Assembly (NCBI GenBank): GCA_964058805.1
Contig: CAXKVV010001600.1
Coordinates: 1 to 29,491, forward strand
Reading direction: 5' to 3'
DNA from: Schoenoplectus triqueter
Lineage: Eukaryota; Streptophyta; Magnoliopsida; Poales; Cyperaceae
Length of the DNA: 29,491 bases
The translations under genes were made by a program, and so were the position numbers. Under the pieces are notes generated by a model. The model saw nothing but the letters and a program-made list of their open reading frames with translations. It did not search any database and was not told the origin of the DNA. This document shows positions 9,718 through 19,513 of this stretch, one piece after another (position 1 is the first letter of the stretch; each line of letters starts with the position of its first letter).

Positions 9718-12051
9718 TTTAAATTAATAAGGGACATTTCATATACATTGATAGTATGTTTACAACAGTTATGGATTTAATTCGGACATTCACGCAAGTT
9801 AAATGAGTTAAAAGTAGGAGGATTGTGTTGGGTGCACTAAGTCAAAATAAAAATATATTATTTTTATGTGGAAATGAAATTTAATGGGTTTTATTTTTAG
9901 CCTAACCAATAAATTGGGGAATAAATACTTTGAAAAGAAAGAATAAGATTCATGTAAGTTAAGTTGGGAACATTCCGTAGGAATTACATGTAGCACATTG
10001 CCAATGCCAAGTCATATATCATATATATATAAATGGTGAAATTTCCCTGCACATTGGAATATTAGAAGGAAATAATCTAAACAAGAGACGTAATTCACAT
10101 TTGAATGGATCTGAATCTATTCTTATGGATTATTAATTTCATATATATCAATAGGTTGATTTCACACCAATTTCATATATATCAATAAATTAATTTTCTT
10201 CAAACAATATTTTATAGCAGAAGATCATTTGGAAGACGAATTATTTAGCATTTAAAATAATAAAAAATATGTGAGACGAAGATCCAATACAAAAATATTA
10301 AAATAGCACTAATGCAACCGAGACAAAATGTAAAGGGAAATCCTGAGACGACAATCCAATACAATAATTAACTCGATATAGTGGATCCTTTCTATACTAT
10401 TATGATTTTCAAAGAAATGATTGAGGAGGCTCTTTCATTTTTTTTTTACTTTTTTCCTAACAAAAACTGTTACTATTAAAACTTGCCATCTTGTCATATA
10501 TGTGATATCTAATCTCACAAAAAGAAAGAAAGCAATAAAAAATTTATGATATGTTCTTATAAAGTGGAAGTTCACACAGACCACAAAACATATTTACTGA
10601 CATAAAATCAATCACAGCAATATCTGGGAGTAATTATATAACACATAAATCAATACAAATTAAAGGAGTTAACAAAGGGCAATGAAGATTTTGTACAACA
10701 ACAAAAAACAGCAGTGAAAACATTATATTTTAATATGATTAATAGCATCGCTGCATGAGGTACTTGCGGTAGGCTGATTAAGACTGGTTTTAGATGTATT
10801 TAGCACAATTAAGTTAAATACAACATAATTAAATATAACGTGATTGACAATTTGACATGATATGTTTTAGTCGTCTCATATCAAAACTATATTATGCTGT
10901 CTCTCTGTCGTTTTTAGATACGATATATCATGTCATGATACGAAAAAAAATACGATAAAATATGAGACATAACGTACATTAACATAACAATATAACATGA
11001 CACTAGACGACAAAAATTTTAAACACTACTCCCCTATACCTCCGAGTGGGCCGCAATATGGGCTTGTTTAATCAACGAGGACCCTATCATAGTCAAAATT
11101 TTAGCTGATGAAATTTCCAATATTGACGGAAAATCAACTCGTCCTCTTTTTCGTGGGATCAGCAAAAGATTTGCCACTAATTCAATATTATGAGGTGTCA
11201 AATATCTTGAGGATCGATTGTATTGTTCGAGTAAGATTAATCATTCTCAATTATTCAAGCGAGATTTTTAATGTTCATTGGAGTAGTACAAACATATAGG
11301 ATTCAATAAAAAAATTCTTGTCCATTAATTGTTTTTTTATGAAAAATAAGGGTCCAGCCCATATTTATATTTATTGCACCAAAAAAATGTTGGTACATGA
11401 GATAAAAATAAAAATAAAATAAGAGAAATGAAAAATGCAAACAAACAACTCAAGAGGATTGAGTTGGCGAAAAGTTAAAAAATGAAAAAAAAAACATAAA
11501 ATATCCTGTATCCAGGAAAAAAGACAAAAGATATCAGTAAAAATCATTTCATCACCCTAACATTGCCAACTGATCCTGTACTTGATCAAATAAATGGCAA
11601 ATGCTTTGTTCTTTGCTTGTAAAAATTCTTTAACACATTTTCCTCCATATTACGAATTGTGTAATTATCAGTACGTTGCGATATTTTTTTTATCACGTGT
11701 TAATGCTATTATGTTTCGCTCTGTGCCCCTTCGTTAATTAAATTGCAGGATCTTTATCATTATCTCAAAATTAAGTTTGTACCCATCTAAAGAAAGTACA
11801 GTACATTAATTAATAACACAATTGCTTTTATACAATATATTTTCGTACTTATAGCTACAAAATACACAGAAATATCATAGATGTTTAACCGAAAAGACGT
11901 AAGCATGGCAGCATACAGATAGAGCTATATAGAGCTGGAAAAAAAAGAAAATAATGGTATAACAAATGGAACTTTTTATGAACTATCTACACATGTACAA
12001 ACTACCAATATGACTACTGCATCCTCCTATGTTTTCTTTTGAAACTTCAAT
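9718..12051. other. Intergenic region and 3' flank of copy 3
   Basis: No supported gene. The part from about 9774 to 10075 is a diverged copy of the dispersed intergenic block. A stretch near 10780-11010 holds imperfect repeats of a TGACATGATAT-like motif and may be an old element without clear borders. From about 11030 the sequence resembles the 3' flanks of copies 1 and 6, with GGGCCGCAATATGGGCTTGT against GGGCCGAGATATGGGCTCGT. From about 11790 to 12051 it is the conserved 3' flank, probably the 3' UTR, of copy 3. Confidence 0.5.
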
Positions 12052-12286
12052 TCATTGGTTGCAAATGCATGACCTTATTTTGCAACGGCCTTTCCCGGGA
12101 CACGCTGGATGCCGTATCTGCCAAAATTTAGCAATAGTTCATCAGTCTTTTCTTCAACTTATGGTGTTTATTACAGCAATATGCACACGCAAAAAAAATA
12201 AAGAAAAGATAGTAGATTATACGAAGGGAGGTGGATATATATAATTTTACCTGCTTAGGTTCTGATGGTTGACAGGGAGAGCTCAT
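12052..12286 (-). CDS. Small Cys-rich peptide gene, type A (copy 3)
   Basis: Minus-strand model: exon 1 at 12251-12286, GT..AG intron 12118-12250 (133 bp, phase 0), exon 2 at 12052-12117 with a TGA stop. The product is 33 residues: exon 1 reads MSSPCQPSEPKQ, and exon 2 starts IRHPA and carries CPGKGRC, KIRSC and ICNQ. The core has four Cys (spacing C-x5-C-x4-C-x-C) plus Cys5 in exon 1. An in-frame TGA lies 42 bases before the ATG with no ATG between, which supports the start. Compared with copies 5 and 6, many differences are silent (CGG/AGG Arg, GCG/GCA Ala), as expected for a maintained coding region. It is basic with no secretion signal, so as modelled it is cytosolic or nuclear. The family is unrecognised. 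Confidence 0.68.
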
Positions 12287-12386
12287 GCTGGTTTCTCTTC
12301 TAGCTTGAAGAGGTTTTGGCTTATGTCAGTTCTATGTTTCTTTTTCTTGTCTGTGATTCCTCACAGAGAACTAATTCTGGGCTGCT

Positions 12387-12396
12387 CCATTTATAG
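12387..12396 (-). promoter_or_regulatory. TATA box of copy 3
   Basis: CTATAAATGG on the minus strand, 101 bp before the ATG and aligned with the TATA boxes of copies 5 and 6. Confidence 0.7.
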
Positions 12397-12719
12397 AAAC
12401 ATTGCAGTATGCTTGAATTTGTATGGAATTTATTTTATTTTGTTTTGAAGGAATTTCGGATGGAATTTATGGTAAATTTCATGTTTTCCTAATGTCTACA
12501 AGCTTAGTCGACATTGTAATATATTATGGCATTCAAACTACAGAGTTGATATTGAAGTTACAGGTAATTCACAGTATTTTTGTTGGTAACTTTGCATGAA
12601 TTTATGTTCTTCGCTCATTAATTTATTTTAATTTGCACGCATGAAATGTACAGATTATAGAGAATTTCCTTGGAGTCTGAATACTTCAACAAATTAATGA
12701 CTTCGTCAATATAAACCTC
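12397..12719 (-). promoter_or_regulatory. Type A proximal promoter of copy 3
   Basis: This region is alignable with 25022-25300 (copy 5) and 29208-29491 (copy 6). Shared patches include TTCACAGTA followed by TTTTGTTGGTAA, and a GAAATGTACAGATTA patch followed by TTTCCTTGGAGT. Conservation upstream of the TATA box across three type A genes fits a shared promoter, but it could simply reflect recent duplication. Confidence 0.45.
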
Positions 12720-12747
12720 TTGGTAATATCCCCAAACGGCCGACCTT
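12720..12747. promoter_or_regulatory. Shared upstream motif, copy 3, inverted; contains GCCGAC
   Basis: TTGGTAATATCCCCAAACGG followed by CCGACCTT is the reverse complement of the motif found at 18502-18528 and 25521-25547. It includes GCCGAC, the plant DRE/CRT core (RCCGAC) bound by DREB/CBF factors. It is the only copy in this orientation. Confidence 0.42.
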
Positions 12748-13550
12748 GTATGCATTATAGCAGCATGGAAATTTACGAGAATTTAACATAAATATACTTT
12801 CTCAGTACCAGTCAAGAAAATCAACATATATTGTGGACAGTCGGCATGACTGAGTTTAGTGTACGGACGTAAGACACCTTCAGGCGGTCTATGGAAGGAA
12901 TTAATGCAATCAACGATTAAAAGATATTAATTATGCCTCCATGTTTTTTTAATTTCTAACAATTTAAAATTTAAAACTGAAATATCAAAATAAAATGATT
13001 ATATTTGATCTAGTTCAATTATTTATGTATAGATTAAAAATATGTTGTTTTAATATTTTTTTTATGTGACATAAAAAGTTTATAAAAAAAATCATTAATA
13101 TGACTAATTTCTAAACCTTGTTTTTATAACATGTTGATTTGTATAAAATGAATGTGAAAATAATATTTGTTTATGTATTAGAAGAAAATATAATATAGAT
13201 CAAATTATAGGTTTTATTTTGATTTTTCAGTTTTAAATTTTGAGTTATTAGAAATTTAAAAAGTGAATGCATGACTAAAATATAAAAAAAATTGAGACAC
13301 TTGAATCTTCATCATTTAAGTTTTATATATACTTGCAAGGAACTTTTCTTTAGAAAGTGTATGCGTGGAATATCATATACTCTGGTTTAGAGAGTAAAAA
13401 TTAATTTCTTTTTTTGCAGGGAGTTAAAATTTTTTTTTTTAATATAAGTATTTTTTATTTTTTTAAAATTTATATAATTATAAATATATTTTCAAAAAAA
13501 TCCGAAGGCAGCTGCTGACTCCTGTTAGATCCGCCCCCGCTTTTATGGGA
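12748..13550. other. AT-rich spacer with an approximate inverted repeat
   Basis: No gene seen. Between about 12930 and 13280 an inverted pair is visible: AATTTCTAACAATTTAAAAT near 12950 and its near complement around 13235-13260, with ATATTTGATCTA against TAGATCAAAT inside. This looks like another fold-back MITE of about 340 bp without a clear target duplication. A GATCCGCCCCCGC motif near 13529 may be the end of an old element. Confidence 0.4.
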
Positions 13551-13710
13551 TGGATTTAATTTGGACATTCAAGTACGGTAACTAAATAGTTCAAATTGGA
13601 ACATACTACCGTGAATACGTGATATAATTATTGCTGAGTCATATATAAATCACGAAATTTAAATCCGTACACGTCAAATCAAAGAAGAAAATTAGAAGGA
13701 AAACAATAAA
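13551..13710. repeat. Dispersed intergenic block, copy at 13.6 kb
   Basis: Closest relative of 5391-5600, lacking the TA expansion. It shares GGATTTAATTTGGACATTCA and ATATAAATCACGAAATT. Non-coding. Confidence 0.7.
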
Positions 13711-13830
13711 TTATTTATCCATATGAAAGTCAAATTACCAGATTATCAACAAAGTTGACAAATTTATTGTTCTTCAACCCACCTAAATAAAAAAAGAAAA
13801 TTCTTCGTCAGTACATGATTTCCTGCCACC

Positions 13831-14424
13831 ACAATGGGTGTCAATGGGTTGTGTCGGGCCGGGTCGGGATCGGGTCATATTATTTTATTATTATTTTATC
13901 CGATCCGTTTAAATTTGGGTCAAAAAATCATGATCCGTACCCGACCCGACCGGATTACGGGTCAACCCGACTCAATCCGTGTAAAATAATTACATATATA
14001 TTAATTATTTTTTTACAATTTTAAATAATTAAATATTAATTAATTTATACTTAATCTTAATTATTATATAATTAGTGTGCATAGAAAGCTTTAATTAGTA
14101 CTAAATTATAAAATTACATTAAAAAATAATTAATCGGGTCGGTTCGGATTGACCCTAACTCAACCTGACCTGATTAAATATGTTTTGTAAAGAAATTTTA
14201 TAATTTAGTACTAATTAAAGTTTTAATATACACTAACTAAATTAATTAATATTTAATTTCTTAAAATTATATAAAAATAATTAATAAATATTTAATTATT
14301 TTACACGGTTGAGTTGGATCGGATATGGATCAAAATATTTTAATCCGAATTTAAACGATTTAGAATCAAATCGATTAAGAAAAATAATAAAATAATATAT
14401 CCGACACACTAAATACCTCTTTTA
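13831..14424. mobile_element. Fold-back, Mutator-like element rich in GGGTCGG motifs
   Basis: The 594 bp element is flanked by perfect 9 bp direct repeats CCTGCCACC (13822-13830 and 14425-14433). The paralogous block near 5709 has a single CTGCCACC, which is the empty site. It starts ACAATGGGTGTCAATGGGTT and has GGGTCGG/CCGACCC clusters near both ends and in the middle. Nested inverted repeats include TTAGTACTAAATTATAAAAT near 14095 and its complement near 14195. A 9 bp TSD points to Mutator. No transposase. Confidence 0.85.
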
Positions 14425-14582
14425 CCTGCCACCTAGGAGGAATCTCCAGTACAAGAGACCAAGGCCATGGTTAATGCATTACTAGTAGAAATTGCTTGCG
14501 AGCTGGTGCAATTATGTTTGAGTGATATAAAAATAACACACTTATTTAATAATTCAACAGTAAGTGGCGTATAATAAAAATA

Positions 14583-14947
14583 GGTGTGGATCTTTGACAA
14601 TTAATAGTTTTGATAACTTTGACAATCAATCTCATATAAATTTATAGAAAATCTCAAAAATGAAAAGGACTTTACAAACATATTCTTAACTTATGAGCTG
14701 ATTTTGATTTAATTTGAGTTTCATTTGATATTTCATTAAATACTATTGAAATGATATGATAATTTTAATAGTTTGAATTTAATAATCTTTGATGAAGTAG
14801 CAAATGACATCCAAATTTTATGAAAATTGAATCAAAATCAATCCATAAGTTCAAGAATATGTTTACAAAGATTTTTCAGATTTTATATGAGGTTGGATGT
14901 CGATGTTGTCAAAATTATTAGTTGTAATCAAGTTATCGATCCCCACC
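14583..14947. mobile_element. Fold-back MITE, intact relative of 5852-6070
   Basis: Ends are GGTGTGGATCTTTGACAATT and, on the opposite strand, GGTGGGGATCGATAACTTGA. The arms pair through GATTTTGATTTAATTTGAG and its near complement. The flanks AATAAAAATA and CAAAAAAAATA may be a degraded target duplication. It is related in ends and centre to the 9336-9717 element. Confidence 0.65.
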
Positions 14948-16253
14948 CCCCAAAAAAAATACTAGTAACAATTAGTACAAACATAGATTAATTAGCGAAA
15001 AGTTGCATGTGGCCTGTTAAAACCTATTATAGTAAATTCATTCAAACAACTTAAATTTATAGTAAATTCAGTAATAATAAACACACCATTTCTCCATATG
15101 CAAACGCCGCTGTTAACTTTCATGCTTTGAAGAACTTGAATTTACGGGTATATTCGATCCAATTTCGTATATTAATATTTAAAATAAATAGAGTAGCTTG
15201 GAATTAATTTTCTATATAGAGTTTCGTGATAATTAAGAGAGACAATAAGAAAATAAAACTAAAGAAGGTAGCATATATAGAGAGAGAAGAGCATAATATT
15301 ATTATTTTCTATAATTTGGAAACAAATGAGCTCTCACACTACATAAAATAATCTTCTTTTGAATCAGTCAGATACAAAATTCAATATATATACCACATTA
15401 GAAATATAATATGATTATGAGAATGAAACCTGCATTTTGTTTAAAAATAAAAAGGATAATAAATAAAAATGTATTAATATATATTGTTTAAATTTTAAAT
15501 GAAAATAAATATTTCTGTATGTATAGTTAGTACTAATTACAAGTTACCTAAAGCTGATAACATTAATTATAAAAAGAAAAAAACATTGAAAGTGATGTTA
15601 AGTCCAAAGCTAGAGGTGACAAAATCCGATCCGTCTGAAAAATACATCTGATATGATCCAAATCCGACCCTAATCGCGATTCGGAAACCGTTCGCTGTCG
15701 ATTGATCTCCCAATCGCATCTATTACAATTTACATATCTCTCGAATCGTAGGCTACTAACTACTAAGGCCTTTTCCTGCTACGTATTACAATAACCTTCA
15801 ATTTGAAAAAAAATCGGCAGGCAAATTGAGTAGTTGCATTACGTAAAATGTAAACAGCACGCATGAAAATAATATTGTAGTACCATGTATGAATTTTCAG
15901 AAGCTAACAGTTATGTCGGATGCATACATTTGTTCTTTAAAATAGGAAGTTGATATTTGCTTCAAATTAATTAAAGCTTCACAATTATCTACAAGGAACT
16001 GAGCAATTCTTAATTTCAGGAGTGCTGCAGTATATAACAGGGAATTTAGTGTGTTCGATTATAAGTTTTCTCTTGAAAACAATAAATTGTTTTGGCTGGA
16101 AGTTTCCAAAACTGCTGGAAAAAATCAAGATATGGCCGACTGTGGATTTTATCAACGCACTTATTTATTGTTTTGTGTGTAGGATTATTAAGTCTATGCT
16201 CCTGAGTTCGACCAAGAAAGGAGTGAATAAGAAAAAGAGGTGCAAGATAGAAG
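14948..16253. other. Intergenic, paralogous to part of 6070-6444; no gene seen
   Basis: Near 15890-16160 the text matches 6345-6440 (CAGAAGCTAACA..TTATGTCGGA, then GCTGGAAAAA and GCCGACTGTG). A patch at 15615-15720 with GATCCGATCCGTCTG and CCAAATCCGACC resembles the GGGTCGG-type repeat termini, and a similar patch lies at 21655-21740. An ORF at 16022-16276 runs into the fold-back element and has no paralogous counterpart. Confidence 0.45.
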
Positions 16254-16603
16254 CAGTTTTTATTAATAATAATTAATATTAAATTAATATTATTAAAAAT
16301 AAGAGTGAGAACCGTAAAATTTTAAATATACGAATGACAGCGCGCCACTATCAGTGGCGCGGACGAAACACGTCACTGCCAGTTGCGTGTTTCATTATTT
16401 TTATGAAACGTGCCACTACCAATGGCGCGTTTCGTCCAAACTCCGCGCAAGTGAGATGGAGAGACGTTGCGCGTTTTGTATATATAAGAAGCAAACGCGC
16501 CACTAACAGTGGCGCACTACTATTCGTATATTTGAAATTTTACGGTTCTCACTCTTATTTTTAATAATATTAATTTAACAATAATTATTATTACTGAAAA
16601 CTG
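16254..16603. mobile_element. Fold-back MITE with repeated GCGCCACT palindromes
   Basis: The 350 bp element is bounded by AGATAGAAG (16245-16253) and AGAGAGAAG (16604-16612), a 9 bp duplication with one mismatch. The arms pair over about 70 bases, including TAAAAATAAGAGTGAGAACC on the left and its complement on the right. Inside are two perfect stem-loop modules, GCGCCACT-ATC-AGTGGCGC (16342-16360) and GCGCCACT-AAC-AGTGGCGC (16497-16515), plus diverged ones. A 76-codon ORF across it is an artefact of the repeats. Confidence 0.82.
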
Positions 16604-16612
16604 AGAGAGAAG

Positions 16613-17270
16613 AGTTTTAAGTTTTATATTTCAAATCGGAGGTGACTCGTTTTAAGAAAATTGAATAGTATTGTAAGTTTTTCGATTTATTTCTCGTCAT
16701 TCTTTCTCATTCTCTGAGAATCAATTCGGAAACAATTTATTTTTTCATTCTTCCTTTCCATCATTCCTGCTCACCCTCGTTATCTCTCTACGAAGCACAA
16801 CCTAAAATAACATTTGCTCATATGATGAAATGCGAAAAAAATTATCTTCGGCCAAATATACATTTCAACCCTGGCAGTTTTTTTAAATATATATGATTTG
16901 AACAAGCCAAAACATAATTTGCAACTCGTATTTATGTTGGGGATATTATATGAAACAAGTCATGTTGGATAAAATTAAAAAGATTAATTTTCAATTGTTG
17001 GAGCTAGGAAATGCATATAGATCTAATATAGAGAATAACTGAGAAATCATGCATGATATTTTATACTTTCTTAATTAATTCAAGTATTACAATATATACG
17101 ATTCATTTGATTAACTAAATTTTAATCCATATATATAATGAAAGTACAATACATTAATTAATACAATCGCATTGTGCTTTTTATCAAATCTGAAACAATA
17201 TAAATTACATACATGCAGATACAAATAGCAATATCATAAACAACAAAAAAACATAGGGGCACTCATACAT
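16613..17270. other. 3' flank of copy 4, paralogous to the 3' flank of copy 2
   Basis: Matches 6900-7500, with CACCCTCGTTATCTCTCTAC against CACCCTCGTTCTTCCTCTAC and similar patches. The part from about 17100 to 17270 is the distal 3' flank of copy 4, later separated from the gene by a MITE. No gene. Confidence 0.5.
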
Positions 17271-17651
17271 GAGAAGGGATTAAATTACCATCATCGTTGA
17301 TGTTCATAGTGTCTATTTACTTATTCATATATAAATTTAAAAATATGAACAATTGGATATATTATATATAAACTCAATTATATGTTCATGAAAAAATATA
17401 AAATTTTAACTTCATTTAAATAGCCATCAAGTAACGAGGCCAAAATATAAAATTTGATTCGTTAATTTTATTAATGCTTGATGTATATAGAAATTATATT
17501 GAAATTATATATATATATATATAAGATGATATTTATAAAATATTTTTTCAATTAGTTATTTTATATAAGAATTTAAATAATAGTTATTTGATATTTAATT
17601 TTAAAGGCACCGATGTGACATTAATAATGATGGTAATTTGATCCCTTTCTC
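17271..17651. mobile_element. MITE inserted in the 3' region of copy 4
   Basis: The 381 bp element has terminal inverted repeats GAGAAGGGATTAAATTACCA and, from the other end, GAGAAAGGGATCAAATTACC. Flanks are CTCATACAT (17262-17270) and TTGATACAT (17652-17660), a degraded 9 bp duplication. Copy 2 has the uninterrupted site near 7490-7506. The TIR resembles that of the 9336 element (GGAAGGGATCA). Confidence 0.8.
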
Positions 17652-17800
17652 TTGATACATATATGGATATATCTTTATAAAGAATTGAAAAGAAAAAGAA
17701 ACTGGAACATTTGAATTATATATTTAAACATAGATACAAACAAATGATGAGTTGATTATCCCCCTTTAAGTACTGTATCTTCCTGAGATTTTCTCAAATT

Positions 17801-18042
17801 TTAAGTCAGTTTGTTGTGAATGCATGACCTTATTTTGCAATCCTCTTTCCCGGGACATGAGGGACGATTTATCTGCCAAATTAATTTATCAAATTAAGGC
17901 TTCATCAATTGTTGCTTCAATTTATCTTGTTACGGAAATACTAGCAAGCAAGAAAAAAAAAATAGATCGTTGTTATTTGAAAGAGAGTTGGATATATCTT
18001 TACCAGTGGTTTAGTTGGCCTCGGTCGACAAAGAGAGCTCAT
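17801..18042 (-). CDS. Small Cys-rich peptide gene, type B (copy 4)
   Basis: Minus-strand model: exon 1 at 18004-18042, GT..AG intron 17873-18003 (131 bp, phase 0), exon 2 at 17801-17872 with a TAA stop. The product is 36 residues: exon 1 reads MSSLCRPRPTKPL, and exon 2 starts INRPSC, continues PGKEDC and KIRSC and ends IHNKLT. Compared with copy 2 there is one exon 1 change (Ala/Thr) and four exon 2 changes (Q/P, R/D, T/S and a silent CTT/CTG). The Cys/His pattern is fully kept. Asp before the second core Cys replaces Arg. The predicted peptide is basic with no signal sequence. A MITE sits about 150 bp beyond the stop and could alter the transcript end. The family is unrecognised. Confidence 0.64.
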
Positions 18043-18071
18043 CTTCTACCTTGGAAATTGTTGGTTTATAA

Positions 18072-18094
18072 TCTCTCTCTCTCTCTCTCTCTCT
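18072..18094 (-). repeat. (GA)n run in the leader of copy 4
   Basis: About eleven GA units on the transcribed strand, between TATA box and ATG. Copy 2 has only a short GA stretch at the matching place. Such runs in plant 5' leaders can bind BPC/GAGA-type factors; here it is only a positional observation. Confidence 0.7.
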
Positions 18095-18173
18095 TGCTAT
18101 GTGCTAGCTAGCTTCTTTATTTTTCCTTTTTCTTATGCTCAAGGACCCCACAGAGAACTGATTCAGGCCAGCT

Positions 18174-18183
18174 CTATTTATAG
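18174..18183 (-). promoter_or_regulatory. TATA box of copy 4
   Basis: CTATAAATAG on the minus strand, 132 bp before the ATG and in register with the TATA box of copy 2. Confidence 0.75.
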
Positions 18184-18935
18184 CGAAATCTCAGTTAATA
18201 TGCTGGAATTTTTATGGAACTTTATGGTAAATTTCATGCGTCTCTAAAAGCATGCACGTAGAAGTTCTTAAGAGACAGAATATTTCAAGAAATCAATTTA
18301 CAAATGTAAATCACCCTTAATACATATTCCATATATACATTTCTTCTTAATTAATTTGTAACGGAAAATACACAGGACAATTAGGACATGAGATCTAAAT
18401 TGACTCAGACCAGTCTTAGTTATTTAATTTTATGGTTGGTAGCAATTAATTAATTTAATTTACGCTGATGTTTAATAGCCCACAGCAATTAATACAGAAC
18501 AAAGGTCGTTCGCTTGGGGATATTACCAAACACACAATATTTGAATGTTCGACGATATTGTCCTTTGATATAAAAAAGGTTAGCTCATATTTTGATGGGA
18601 AGATACATATGAAAATAAACATCTCTTTGAAAATGAGACGAATATCATTCGCCAACTTATAAATTAATTTTCTGATTATCTCGATCTCACTAATTGAGAA
18701 ACTTTACTTTAAAAATGCACGTACATGAAAAACCTAGATTTATAACTAAAAATTAAAAAACAATCACTGATAATTTTTAGAATTGCATTAATTTGTATTT
18801 TTAAAGATAGTACTGTATAAACTAATAATCAATTAACGATTCTTATTAATTATTGTAATCCACTGGAATACATTTTAACATATTTTTCTTTGTTGCATAT
18901 ATATAGCCGATGCATGATTTCTCGGATTGGAAATC
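18184..18935 (-). promoter_or_regulatory. Type B upstream region of copy 4
   Basis: Alignable with 8018-8940 upstream of copy 2; for example TAAATTGACTCAGACC and TTAGCTCATATTTTGATGGG are shared. It holds the motif at 18502-18528. ORFs at 18455-18662 on both strands are not conserved in frame. Homology to unit 2 ends near 18935. Confidence 0.4.
18502..18528. promoter_or_regulatory. Shared upstream motif, copy 4
   Basis: AAGGTCGTTCGCTTGGGGAT followed by ATTACCA, about 460 bp before the ATG. Same core as 8464-8492 and 25521-25547; inverted at 12720-12747. Confidence 0.42.
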
Positions 18936-19394
18936 TAAAATATTGGTTGGAAGATGCAAATAGCCATTTTTCGGCTACGAACCTCCCTAGCTGCCTCTTG
19001 GGTTGATTCCGAGAAGCAAGAAACGCAAAGACAGTACCCTAAATTATCGTGAGATGGTCTCAATTGCCAGTTTATGAGTCGGTGAGAGCTCAGTTTCCTT
19101 ATGCCGTCGTGTACTTGAGTGAGTATAACACTTCTGCTGCAATGTATCACCAATATCAATACCCATTCAATATCAGTATAACACTTTTCATAGAGAAATT
19201 GATACAAATTGTATGATTTATTTTAGGGATCTATTTGTCACTTTATCATTTCCTTATTCTTGGGTATCCATGCATTATAATCTTGCTCTATTCGTTTCTA
19301 ACAATTAATTTTGAAATAAACTAGTAAATATGTTTGTTTCTGCAATTGATGATGCCACATTTGCATATAAAAAATAGAGATAGAGGAGACATAC
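18936..19394. other. Start of insertion-rich patch, no gene assigned
   Basis: Less AT-rich than the surroundings and absent from the paralogous unit 2. An 90-codon minus-strand ORF at 18935-19207 shows no motif I recognise. It may be part of a captured gene fragment together with the neighbouring DCC exon, but no splice-consistent join is evident. Confidence 0.35.
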
Positions 19395-19513
19395 CTCATG
19401 CATGAAAAGGGGGCAATCACCATCATAAAGCATTTTTACTTTCCATGACTTATCCTCCTTGAGTTCTGTTGCAATTGGCTCTTTAACCCTTGAGTGAACT
19501 TGGCATTTGAAAT
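19395..19513 (-). pseudogene. Exon fragment of a DCC-family thiol-disulfide oxidoreductase (DUF393)
   Basis: On the minus strand, an acceptor-like TTAG at about 19514-19517 precedes an open exon that ends in GAG followed by the donor GTATGT. The exon reads PIATELKEDKSWKVKMLYDG then DCPLFMHE. WKxKMLYDGDCPLCxxE is the start of the DCC domain of plant DUF393 proteins, whose DxxCxxC motif should be DGDCPLC. Here the second Cys is Phe. I find no other DCC exon nearby, so this is a lone, probably captured or degraded exon. Known family members are small plastid or mitochondrial redox proteins. Confidence 0.7.

Noticed and set aside
12029..12244. 71-codon plus-strand ORF over exon 2 and intron of copy 3, with a relative at 28849-29031
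   Set aside because: Antisense shadow of the minus-strand peptide gene; frames and lengths differ between copies, while the minus-strand exons stay in frame.
17824..18111. 95-codon plus-strand ORF over copy 4, with a similar start at 24721-24936
   Set aside because: Runs antisense through exon 2, intron and exon 1 of the peptide gene and into its leader; the similarity reflects the underlying gene.
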